Part shown: positions 1 to 5,470 of the stretch, in pieces
Layout of the letters: every line of letters starts with the position of its first letter
Position numbering within the stretch: position 1 is the stretch's first letter
NCBI GenBank assembly: GCA_902774165.1
Contig: CACYHJ010000153.1
Location: 1 to 6,430, forward strand
Source: Oscillospiraceae bacterium
Lineage (GTDB): Bacteria > Bacillota > Clostridia > Oscillospirales > Acutalibacteraceae
DNA length: 6,430 nucleotides
Direction: 5' to 3'
Notes under the pieces: generated by a model
Database searches by the model: none
What the model was told of the DNA's origin: nothing
What the model saw: only the letters and a program-made list of their open reading frames with translations
Translations under genes and position numbers: made by a program

Positions 1-412
1 AAGAGGTGATTTTATCCTCAAGGAACCGGTTCGGCACAAGCCCGGTGAAAAAACCGTCAAGGCTTGTCTCCAGGCTGACCTGCTTCAGGTGCCATTCGCA
101 CACGCCGCGGATGACCCGCAGCACCTCCGCGATATCCAGAAGCTCCCGCATGGTCAGCACGCCGCCGGCTGCCGCCCGCGAAAGGGCGTTGTTAATGTTT
201 CTCAGCCCGCCGAACGCCGGGCCGCCGAACTTAGCAAGCAGCCGGTGTGCGTCGGAGGTACGCGTCAGCTGTTTTTCCGCCGAAAGAAGCTCCGTCGCGG
301 GACGAAGCTCCAGAGCGTCCGCGCCGCTGTCGGCGCAGGAGGTATACTCCTTCAGGCGCAGAAGAATCTTATCCAGCTCCAGCGCCCTGCAATGTCTGTT
401 CAAATCATTCAT
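1..412 (-). CDS. mutS2: Endonuclease MutS2, N-terminal part (cut by left window edge)
   Basis: Only the first 137 residues are in the window; the gene continues past position 1. MutS2 proteins are MutS-like ATPases, usually near 780-800 residues with a C-terminal Smr nuclease domain, linked to suppression of recombination and, in Bacillus, to rescue of collided ribosomes. The visible part matches the conserved MutS2 N-terminus: an ALELDKIL opening helix at about residues 10-17, a TSDAHRLL segment near 51-58, a FGGPAFGGLRNINNAL segment around 62-77, and LTMRELLDIAEVLRVIR around 86-102. The Walker ATPase and Smr regions would lie outside, so they cannot be checked. The ATG at 412 is preceded by AGGTAG about seven bases upstream. 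It starts 42 nt after the stop of the phosphodiesterase gene on the same strand, with no terminator between, so they are probably co-transcribed. Recognition is by motif pattern only. Confidence 0.88.
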   Translation of the reverse strand, partial: MNDLNRHCRALELDKILLRLKEYTSCADSGADALELRPATELLSAEKQLTRTSDAHRLLAKFGGPAFGGLRNINNALSRAAAGGVLTMRELLDIAEVLRVIRGVCEWHLKQVSLETSLDGFFTGLVPNRFLEDKITS

Positions 413-454
413 AATACGCTACCTGACTGTTCGGCCGGCGATGCAGTCCGTTTC

Positions 455-1189
455 TTATCCGCGGAACGGCTCCATCAGGTCCGGCACATTGGTGATCAGC
501 GCGTCTGCGCCGATTTTCTGCATACGCTTCGCCGTCGATACGCGATCCACGGTCCAGGGATTGACAAACAACCCGTACTCGTGGGCGCGGGCGACGTTGC
601 GCATATTGATGTTCAGCATAAACGGATGGATCGCGCGGCAGCCGAGTTTGACGGCGTATGCCACGGGATCGGCTCTGAAATCAGCGTAATTCGGTTTTGT
701 CATATCGTAAAGAAGCGCCGTTTTCGCGTCTTTGTCAACGCTGACCGCCCGCTGCAGCGCAACGGGATCAAAGGACGAGATCAGAAGCTTCTCAAACAGC
801 CCCTTGTCATAAAACGTGCGAATCGTCTCGTCCACAATATCATAGTTGCTGTTATAGGGCGTTTTGATCTCGATGTTGATGATCCCGACGCCGCCCACCA
901 GATCGAGGAACGCCCCGAGTTCCGGAATCGGCTCGCCTTTGAACGCCTCGCCGAACCAGCCGCCGAAATCATACTGCAGCAGCTCCTCATAGGTCATATC
1001 GTTGATGAATCCCGTGCCGTTGCTGGTTGCGTCGATATCCGTGTTGTGACACAGGACGACTTTTCTGTCCTTTGTGAAATGAACGTCGGTCTCAACGCCG
1101 TCAATCTGCATCTCCAGCGCTGCGCGGAAGGCGGACAGGGTATTTTGCGGCGCTTTTTTCACGGCGCCCCGATGGGAAATCAGTTTCAT
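455..1189 (-). CDS. Glycerophosphodiester phosphodiesterase, cytosolic UgpQ-type
   Basis: This 244-residue protein should hydrolyse glycerophosphodiesters, deacylated phospholipid head groups, to sn-glycerol 3-phosphate and an alcohol. It is a single GDPD TIM-barrel domain of the usual UgpQ length (about 240-250). Visible hallmarks are the HRG motif at residues 6-8, N16-T17, the metal-binding E33 and D35 in VETDV, the second catalytic histidine H48, and the NIEIK strand at 105-109 with E107 and K109. The C-terminal VNPWTVD (about 189-195) and ALITNVPD segments are also typical. H48 is followed by Asn where many members have Asp, a small deviation that should not abolish catalysis. There is no signal peptide or membrane segment, so it should act in the cytoplasm. 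The ATG at 1189 has AAAGGA 9 nt upstream. It is the first gene of a probable operon with mutS2 and is divergent from the DtxR-family gene. The exact substrate is not evident. Confidence 0.92.
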   Translation of the reverse strand: MKLISHRGAVKKAPQNTLSAFRAALEMQIDGVETDVHFTKDRKVVLCHNTDIDATSNGTGFINDMTYEELLQYDFGGWFGEAFKGEPIPELGAFLDLVGGVGIINIEIKTPYNSNYDIVDETIRTFYDKGLFEKLLISSFDPVALQRAVSVDKDAKTALLYDMTKPNYADFRADPVAYAVKLGCRAIHPFMLNINMRNVARAHEYGLFVNPWTVDRVSTAKRMQKIGADALITNVPDLMEPFRG

Positions 1190-1215
1190 AAAAAAACATC
1201 CTTTGCGTTTCGTAT

Positions 1216-1244
1216 TTTATACAGTTTTATTCCGAAATAATTAT
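1216..1244 (-). promoter_or_regulatory. Possible promoter for the phosphodiesterase-mutS2 operon
   Basis: On the minus strand a TATAAA box (plus positions 1216-1221) lies about 26 nt upstream of the ATG at 1189, in an AT-rich gap. With a 17-nt spacer the -35 hexamer would be ATAATT (1239-1244), a poor match. The -10 position and AT-richness suit a sigma-A promoter, but the weak -35 keeps this tentative. A start near 1209 would leave a leader of about 20 nt containing the AAAGGA ribosome site. Confidence 0.3.
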
Positions 1245-1272
1245 TGATATCTGTCTGCTGTAATGTTATAAT
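1244..1272 (+). promoter_or_regulatory. Sigma-A promoter of the DtxR-family regulator gene
   Basis: TTGATA at 1244-1249 and TATAAT at 1267-1272 are separated by exactly 17 nt. This is one mismatch from the consensus -35 and a perfect -10. Predicted transcription starts near 1279, giving a 5' leader of about 26 nt that ends in the AGGTGGG ribosome site (1292-1298), six bases before the ATG at 1305. The predicted start falls inside the palindrome at 1273-1292, which suggests repression at this promoter. Confidence 0.75.
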
Positions 1273-1292
1273 TAATATAATACATTATATTA
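1273..1292 (+). promoter_or_regulatory. 20-bp palindrome, probable operator of the DtxR-family regulator
   Basis: TAATATAAT (1273-1281) and ATTATATTA (1284-1292) form a perfect 9-bp inverted repeat around a central AC. The repeat starts directly after the -10 box, covers the predicted transcription start and ends at the ribosome site. A second, outer dyad, TAATGT (1261-1266) with ACATTA (1282-1287), overlaps it. DtxR-family repressors bind palindromes of about 18-20 bp and many control their own gene, so autoregulation is the simplest reading. The sequence does not match the classical DtxR TTAGG-type half-site. Low complexity makes chance symmetry possible, although 9 of 9 paired positions in this place is notable. 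Confidence 0.55.
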
Positions 1293-1304
1293 GGTGGGAA
1301 AACC

Positions 1305-1676
1305 ATGAGAATCCGGGAATCTGCCGAAGATTATCTTGAGACAATACTGATTCTGAGCAAGCGCAACGACTGCGTCCGGTCGATCGATATTGTCAGAGAA
1401 CTCTCTTTCTCCAAGCCCAGCGTCAGCGTCGCAATGAAGAACCTGCGGGAAAACGGCTATATTGAAATGGAAGACAACGGTCATATCACCCTCACGGAAA
1501 AAGGGCGCGCGGTCGCGGATAAAATCTATGAGCGGCACGTTTTTCTGTCCGATTGGCTCGTGCGTCTGGGCGTAGACCCGAAAACCGCTGTTGAAGACGC
1601 CTGCCGGATGGAACACGTCATCAGCGCCGAAAGCTTTTCCGCGCTGAAGAAACATGTTGCCGAAAGCGGCGAGTGA
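1305..1676 (+). CDS. DtxR/MntR-family metal-dependent transcriptional repressor
   Basis: This 123-residue protein has the layout of a short, two-domain DtxR-family repressor. It has an N-terminal winged helix (about 5-70), with the recognition-helix stretch SFSKPSVSVAMKNL at 34-47 and wing ending in ITLTEKGR at 61-68, then a metal-binding dimerisation helix region (about 70-118). No C-terminal SH3-like domain is present, as in MntR. By alignment from memory, likely metal ligands are D9, E12, H78, C100, E103 and H104. D9 and E12 match the MntR pattern, while C100 in the DACRMEH stretch matches Cys102 of DtxR where Bacillus MntR has Glu99. It should sense Mn(II) or Fe(II) and repress metal-uptake genes, but the metal cannot be decided here. 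It is a single-gene unit with its own promoter, palindromic operator candidate and terminator. No transporter gene is adjacent, so its targets other than possibly itself lie elsewhere. Confidence 0.9.
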   Translation: MRIRESAEDYLETILILSKRNDCVRSIDIVRELSFSKPSVSVAMKNLRENGYIEMEDNGHITLTEKGRAVADKIYERHVFLSDWLVRLGVDPKTAVEDACRMEHVISAESFSALKKHVAESGE

Positions 1677-1710
1677 TCACCGGACCGGATTTATCATCCA
1701 TACACATTTG

Positions 1711-1745
1711 CGTCGGCTTCCCTGCCGGCGCTGTTTTATTTCGTT
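1711..1745 (+). terminator. Rho-independent terminator after the DtxR-family gene
   Basis: CGTCGGC (1711-1717) pairs with GCCGGCG (1724-1730) around a six-base TTCCCT loop. This gives a 7-bp stem with one T-G wobble, followed by the T-rich run CTGTTTTATTTCGTT. It lies 34 nt after the stop at 1676. On the minus strand the same hairpin sits 15 nt after the muramidase stop at 1746 but has no T-rich run after it, so it is a poor terminator in that direction. I saw no better terminator for the minus-strand operon. Confidence 0.65.
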
Positions 1746-2867
1746 CTACGCCTCCGTGCTCGGCACGGTGGCAGAATCCTCTTCCTTCGGCGGATTTTTC
1801 GCAAGGAAATCCCGATACGCATGATTGCCGTCAAACCACTGCTCAAAGCCCTCGATCTTCCCGGAATCCGTATATTGCCAGATATCAAATCTGCCGTCGT
1901 AAACCACGACGTTCCGATATGCCGCCATCCAGCGGGAATACCCGTCAAACCAGGGATCCGTCAGATACGTCGTCCACCAGTACAGATTGGCGTAAACGCC
2001 GAATTCATACCCCGCATCGGTAATTTTCGCACAGAACGCTTTTGCCATCCTGACAAACAGGTCCTTCGGCGCTTTTTTCGCGATTCCGTCCTCTTCCAGG
2101 TCGTAATATACCGGCAGCGTAGGATGATGCCCCTTCAGAAGCCGCAGCACATGGTTTGCCTCGGATTCCGCCTTCTCGACGGAATCGGCGTAAGAATACA
2201 GATACACGCCGTACGGAATATCCAGCGCCTCGCAGGCATTGACGTTATAAACCCACCGGGGATCGTCCTGCCCCGTATAATCACCGCCGTAACCGCAGCG
2301 CAGAATCACCCAGTCGACCTTCTGTTTCATCAGATCCCAATCGATATATCCGTTATGGACAGAGACGTCCACGCCTTCGGAAAGGATCACCGCGGTCGAC
2401 ATGGGGCCGACAGGAGAAGGCGCGCCGGTCGGAATATCGACAAGCTCCCCTTCTTCGGTTGTTTGCGAAGGATCCGCCGGATCGGACGAGGGCGGCTGAG
2501 TCGGGTTTTCGGCGGTCGGCTGCGTCGTCGGCTCTGTCGTCTGTACCGGGATGACAAACGCGGTCTCTCCGATCCGCCACGCCGCGTACTCCAACAGCAT
2601 CTTCGCGTCGGCGGAGGTCACCTTCCCGTCGCCGTTCATGTCGCCGAAGACAAGCACCCCCGCCGCTTCGGCGGCTTTTGTTTTTTCGAGAACACAAAGC
2701 CGGGCGGATCTGCGCAGCAGCAGCCGCGCGTCCGCGGAGGTGACCCTGCCGTTGCCGTCAATGTCTGCAGCAGCGGAAAACAGCGGGGACGCGGCAAAGG
2801 GGAGCACACGAAAAACAGGGGCAAACAACAGGATCACTGCCAATGCCGCGAGTATTTTTCTTCTCAT
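1746..2867 (-). CDS. Secreted dockerin-GH25 muramidase (lysozyme)
   Basis: This 373-residue protein should cleave the MurNAc-GlcNAc beta-1,4 bond of peptidoglycan outside the cell. Order of parts: signal peptide (MRRK, then a hydrophobic stretch, about 1-33); dockerin (35-98) with calcium loops at D35-D46 and D76-D87, both containing VTSADA; Pro/Thr/Gln linker (about 107-160); GH25 barrel (about 164-355). GH25 signs are VDVSVHNGYIDW (166-177) with D167, the RCGYGG strand (190-195), YGVYLYSYA (219-227), PVYYDLEE with D256 and E258 as expected catalytic acids, and DIWQYT near 328-333, with D346 and N348 at the usual DxN position. GH25 enzymes more often carry SH3 or other wall-binding repeats; here a dockerin takes that place. 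The ATG at 2867 has AGGGGGAG about five bases upstream. It is the last gene of the dockerin cluster, 34 nt after the cohesin gene. It could act on the producer's own wall or on competitors; the sequence does not decide. Confidence 0.92.
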   Translation of the reverse strand: MRRKILAALAVILLFAPVFRVLPFAASPLFSAAADIDGNGRVTSADARLLLRRSARLCVLEKTKAAEAAGVLVFGDMNGDGKVTSADAKMLLEYAAWRIGETAFVIPVQTTEPTTQPTAENPTQPPSSDPADPSQTTEEGELVDIPTGAPSPVGPMSTAVILSEGVDVSVHNGYIDWDLMKQKVDWVILRCGYGGDYTGQDDPRWVYNVNACEALDIPYGVYLYSYADSVEKAESEANHVLRLLKGHHPTLPVYYDLEEDGIAKKAPKDLFVRMAKAFCAKITDAGYEFGVYANLYWWTTYLTDPWFDGYSRWMAAYRNVVVYDGRFDIWQYTDSGKIEGFEQWFDGNHAYRDFLAKNPPKEEDSATVPSTEA

Positions 2868-2901
2868 GCGATCTCCCCCTTCGTTCTGATTCCGGGTTTG
2901 T

Positions 2902-3966
2902 TTATTCCGCAGCGTCCGCGATCAGCACATAGTATGCGCAGCGATCCGGCAGCACAACGTAATCCGCGTCCGTCTGCCAATTATACGCATTCTGTTCCTG
3001 CACGCCGATTCCCACCGACGTGCCGGAAGCGCTGCCGTCTATCACCCGGAACACAACCGTGCCGAACACATAATTCTGCGCGAGCAGCGGCTCGTTGAAG
3101 ATGAATTCGCAGCCGACGGCGCCGGGATGCGGCAGCGGTCGGATGTTGACCAGCTCGCCGACCTCTTCGGTGCCTTCCGCCGAAACGAACTCCAGCACAG
3201 CGGGATCGTAATCAATTTCCAGCATCCCGCGTCTGAGCGACTGAACGTTCTTTGCCGCGAACGTAAAGATCAGCGTATCATTTTCTTTCTCCGGCGAAAT
3301 CGTAAACTGCGGCGCGAAACCGGGTCGTACCGGCGGGTCCGTCGGCTCCGGCGCGGCGGTCGTCGTTTCCGACGAAGGCGCCGTCGGCTTTACGGGCCCC
3401 GCGGTGGTTTCCTCATCCGTAAAAGGCTCGTCCGGCACGGTCCCCGGCTCCTCCGGCGGCAGAACCGTCGTCGGCTCGGGCACCGTCACCCCGGTGGTTT
3501 CCTCCAGGGTGGTTCTGGTGTAATAATTGTTCGGGTGGGTGCGCGGCGGCTCGGTGGTATGCTCCTGCGTCGGCCGCGCCGTTGTGGACATGATCAGCTC
3601 CCAGGGCACGCTGTCCTCCCGACCGGAGGGCGCAGCCGTTGTTACGGCCGTCGTCGGCGGAGCGTTTTCCGGCGGAAGAAGCACAGACGCGTCCATAACC
3701 CGGGCGACAACGCAGAGAATCGTCCGCGCGTCATAGGAGGTCACCGACCCGTTGTAATTGACGTCCGCCGCAGTCCGCTCCTGTTCAGACCCGCTGTAAA
3801 GCCCGGCTGCCATGCGAAGTGCGACCCGTGCGTCGGAAGAAGTCACTCTGCCGTCGCCGTTCGCATCCCCGGGCCCGTATGCCTGCGCGGCAGAGGCGAC
3901 GATACAAGAAAGAACGATCAAAACAACGCACAGACAAACCGTCAGGCGATTTTTTCTCCCCCGCAT
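2902..3966 (-). CDS. Secreted protein with N-terminal dockerin and C-terminal cohesin-like domain
   Basis: The protein has 354 residues. Parts in order: signal peptide with a long hydrophobic core and likely cleavage after ASAAQA (about residue 29); dockerin (about 32-93) with calcium loops D34-N36-D38...D45 and D68-N70-N72...D79; Pro/Thr/Glu linker (about 98-214); cohesin-like beta-sandwich (about 218-348). The cohesin call rests on the order of strands and motifs: TLIFTFAAKNVQSL, then LEIDYDPAVLEFVSAEG (249-265), CEFIFNEPL, and FGTVVFRV. These resemble the YDP-LE-V strand and later strands of type I cohesins. Cohesins bind dockerins, so carrying both would let it link into a chain or bridge partners to a larger scaffold; that role is inferred. 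The start chosen is ATG 3966, 9 nt after AAGGGAG. An in-frame GTG at 3972 is only 3 nt from that site. A weak VLSC lipobox-like stretch is less convincing than the ASAAQA site. Confidence 0.82.
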   Translation of the reverse strand: MRGRKNRLTVCLCVVLIVLSCIVASAAQAYGPGDANGDGRVTSSDARVALRMAAGLYSGSEQERTAADVNYNGSVTSYDARTILCVVARVMDASVLLPPENAPPTTAVTTAAPSGREDSVPWELIMSTTARPTQEHTTEPPRTHPNNYYTRTTLEETTGVTVPEPTTVLPPEEPGTVPDEPFTDEETTAGPVKPTAPSSETTTAAPEPTDPPVRPGFAPQFTISPEKENDTLIFTFAAKNVQSLRRGMLEIDYDPAVLEFVSAEGTEEVGELVNIRPLPHPGAVGCEFIFNEPLLAQNYVFGTVVFRVIDGSASGTSVGIGVQEQNAYNWQTDADYVVLPDRCAYYVLIADAAE

Positions 3967-3975
3967 CTGCACATT

Positions 3976-3982
3976 CTCCCTT
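3976..3982 (-). promoter_or_regulatory. Ribosome binding site that decides the cohesin gene start
   Basis: On the minus strand AAGGGAG ends 9 nt before the ATG at 3966 and 3 nt before the in-frame GTG at 3972. A 3-nt gap is too short for efficient initiation, so the ATG is preferred. The choice changes the protein by two residues at the signal peptide's N-terminus only. Confidence 0.6.
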
Positions 3983-4046
3983 CTCTGTTAAAATTCCGGG
4001 ACGGCGCCCATGGAAATTTTTCCCTGCAAATTGCCGTTTATAGGCA

Positions 4047-4073
4047 GATATCCCGCAATGAATGCGGGATATC
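4047..4073 (-). other. Perfect 11-bp hairpin between two dockerin genes
   Basis: GATATCCCGCA (4047-4057) and TGCGGGATATC (4063-4073) are perfect inverted repeats around a five-base loop, in the 142-nt gap between genes ending at 4109 and starting at 3966. On the transcribed minus strand no T-run follows, so it does not look like a normal terminator. On the plus strand a TTTTT run starts eight bases after the stem, which would only stop antisense transcripts. It may be an mRNA-processing or 3'-end-stabilising structure, or a protein-binding dyad. The remainder of the gap holds only a weak TATAAA (minus strand, 4037-4042) without a recognisable -35. Confidence 0.5.
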
Positions 4074-4108
4074 CGAATCGTTTTTACTTCAATGCAAACC
4101 GACCGACA

Positions 4109-5428
4109 TCAACCGCCGATCGAGGAAAATACCCTCAGAACGTTTTCATCCAGCAGATCGGCAACGGAATTCACCGCATATCCCTTCATGCCCTCCGGCG
4201 CGTTGAGATACGGGGAAGGATCCAGCTGGAAATCGTTGATCAGAATCGTATTGACCAGCTTATCGCCTTCATAGCTTTCCGCCACAACAGGGTAGTAAAC
4301 CCCGTCTTCTTTCTGCTCGACGTAGTATTTGCCGACGATACCGTTCTTCTCGACGGAAACGACCTGATAGGTTTTGCCGTCATATTCGCCCTGAGCAACG
4401 TTCAGGCCGTCAAGGGAGGTAAAGGTCGGGATGCTCATGCCGTCCAGCGGGTTGCCCGCAAACATTTCGTCAACGTCAAAGTCCGCGCCGGCAACCGCCG
4501 CAAGCGTCTTGAGCGTGCTGACCTTGAAGGAAACATACTCGTTGGCAGAATAATCAATAATATACAGCGTCTTCTCGGTGCCGGTCTTCAGCGTATTCAA
4601 TTCATCCTTCATCAGGATACCGATATCCTTGCCGGGCGTGACCGCGTCGGAACGGACGAACTGGGAATTCAGCGTGTAAGATTTGGTGTTGAACAGCCCT
4701 TTGACTTCTTCCGTTTTCGAACCGGAGGCGATCTTCACCTTCTGGCGGGTCTCTCTGCTGCCGGCGTAGGAAATCAGCTCGGCGTCAAGATAGAAGTTGT
4801 CGTGATAAACAACATTGTCCTGCGAGGGTGCGGGTTCACTGGTGGGTTCCTCACTGGTGGGTTCCTCACTGGTGGGTTCCTCACTGGTAGGCTCCTCACT
4901 GGTGGGCTCCTCACTGGTAGGCTCCTCACTGGTGGGCTCTTCACTGGTCGGAACTTCCGTGGTAGGCGGAACCGTCGCCGGTTCCTCGGTCGTCTCCGGG
5001 GGAACCGGTTCTTCCGTGGTCGGCGCCTCAGTCGTCGGCTCTGTCGGCACGTCGGACGGGGCCGTCGGCACGTCGGACGGGATCGTCGGCTCGGTCGGCA
5101 CGTCGGACGGGATCGTCGGCACGTCGCTCGCCTCGTTTGTCGAGGGCTCGACATACTCGGCGGTGGGATCGATTCTTGATGCCATCCGAAGCGCAAGACG
5201 CGCGTCGGTCGCCTGAATCTTTCCGCTGCCGTCAACGTCCATCAGCTTCAGCAGATACTCGTCCGTCTCCATCTCGAGTCTTGCCGAATGACGCAGAATC
5301 TTACGCGCGTCGCCGGCTTTGACCTTGCCGTCGTTATCCGCGTCGCCCAGCAGCGCGGCGGAAGCCGACAATACGCTCAGCATTGCGACAGACAGAACAA
5401 CAGCGGCAAAAGCAATGATCTTTTTCAT
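4109..5428 (-). CDS. Secreted dockerin protein with PTSEE-repeat linker and C-terminal module of unknown function
   Basis: This 439-residue protein has a signal peptide (MKK, hydrophobic core, likely cut after LSASA, about residue 24), a dockerin (29-87) with loops D29-D31-D33...D40 and D64-D66-S68...D75, a linker of about 110 residues (93-204), and a 235-residue C-terminal module. The linker has SDVPT-rich units (101-128), mixed PTTE segments, then seven PTSEE units and a partial eighth (160-198). The module is predicted to be strand-rich, with TLYIIDYSANEYVSF (287-301), GKYYVEQKEDGVYYPVVAES and a late PYLNAPEGM. I do not recognise a named family. The pattern vaguely recalls LolA/LppX-like lipoprotein-binding folds, and the same layout recurs in the upstream neighbour. 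The start is ATG 5428 with AAAGGG seven bases upstream; the in-frame ATG at 5461 has no ribosome site and would put 11 extra residues before the signal peptide. It follows the upstream gene by 42 nt. Confidence 0.85.
   Translation of the reverse strand: MKKIIAFAAVVLSVAMLSVLSASAALLGDADNDGKVKAGDARKILRHSARLEMETDEYLLKLMDVDGSGKIQATDARLALRMASRIDPTAEYVEPSTNEASDVPTIPSDVPTEPTIPSDVPTAPSDVPTEPTTEAPTTEEPVPPETTEEPATVPPTTEVPTSEEPTSEEPTSEEPTSEEPTSEEPTSEEPTSEEPTSEPAPSQDNVVYHDNFYLDAELISYAGSRETRQKVKIASGSKTEEVKGLFNTKSYTLNSQFVRSDAVTPGKDIGILMKDELNTLKTGTEKTLYIIDYSANEYVSFKVSTLKTLAAVAGADFDVDEMFAGNPLDGMSIPTFTSLDGLNVAQGEYDGKTYQVVSVEKNGIVGKYYVEQKEDGVYYPVVAESYEGDKLVNTILINDFQLDPSPYLNAPEGMKGYAVNSVADLLDENVLRVFSSIGG
4835..4951 (-). 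repeat. Eight 15-bp tandem repeats coding PTSEE units
   Basis: The plus-strand heptamer CACTGGT recurs exactly every 15 bp at 4837, 4852, 4867, 4882, 4897, 4912, 4927 and 4942. Units differ mainly at a few third-codon positions (for example GGGTTCC, GGCTCC, AGGCTCC), so the protein repeat PTSEE is kept while the DNA has partly diverged. The array lies inside the linker of the 4109-5428 gene. Copy changes would add or remove five residues without a frameshift. Confidence 0.95.
5043..5130 (-). repeat. Imperfect repeats coding PSDVPT units
   Basis: The 17-base string GTCGGCACGTCGGACGG occurs at 5043-5059, 5064-5080 and 5094-5110, and a diverged copy begins at 5115. Spacing is unequal (21, 30 and 21 nt) but always a multiple of three. 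The repeats encode SDVPT-type units in the N-terminal half of the linker of the 4109-5428 protein, beside the separate PTSEE array, so the linker has two repeat families. Confidence 0.9.
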
Positions 5429-5435
5429 TATACTT

Positions 5436-5441
5436 CCCTTT
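5436..5441 (-). promoter_or_regulatory. Ribosome binding site fixing the start at 5428
   Basis: Minus-strand AAAGGG sits seven bases before ATG 5428, within a purine-rich GAGAGGAAAGGGAAG stretch. No comparable site precedes the in-frame ATG at 5461. The choice also gives a normal signal peptide beginning MKKIIAF. Confidence 0.7.
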
Positions 5442-5470
5442 CCTCTCTGGATTGAATTCATTGGTTACGG

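Noticed and set aside
89..1240. Long plus-strand open frame of 383 codons across the mutS2 and phosphodiesterase genes
   Set aside because: It is antisense to two recognisable genes, has no domain-like pattern and no plausible ribosome site. It arises from the codon bias of the real genes.
1821..3098. Plus-strand open frame of 425 codons opposite the muramidase and part of the cohesin gene
   Set aside because: It is Arg/His-rich low-complexity translation opposite clear dockerin, GH25 and cohesin coding sequence.
4047..4090. Hairpin plus TTTTT as a terminator
   Set aside because: The T-run lies on the plus strand, eight bases past the stem, while no plus-strand gene ends here; on the minus strand there is no T-run.
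4835..4951. Regular repeats that might be a CRISPR array or non-coding satellite
   Set aside because: The 15-bp units are contiguous with no unique spacers and keep the reading frame of a secreted protein's linker.
4010..5179. Plus-strand open frame of 389 codons containing FLTGG repeats
   Set aside because: The repeated peptide is only the reverse reading of the PTSEE linker array; the minus-strand gene has signal peptide, dockerin and ribosome site.
5429..5461. Upstream ATG at 5461 as start of the PTSEE dockerin protein
   Set aside because: It lacks a ribosome site and adds 11 residues before a standard MKK signal peptide that has its own ribosome site.
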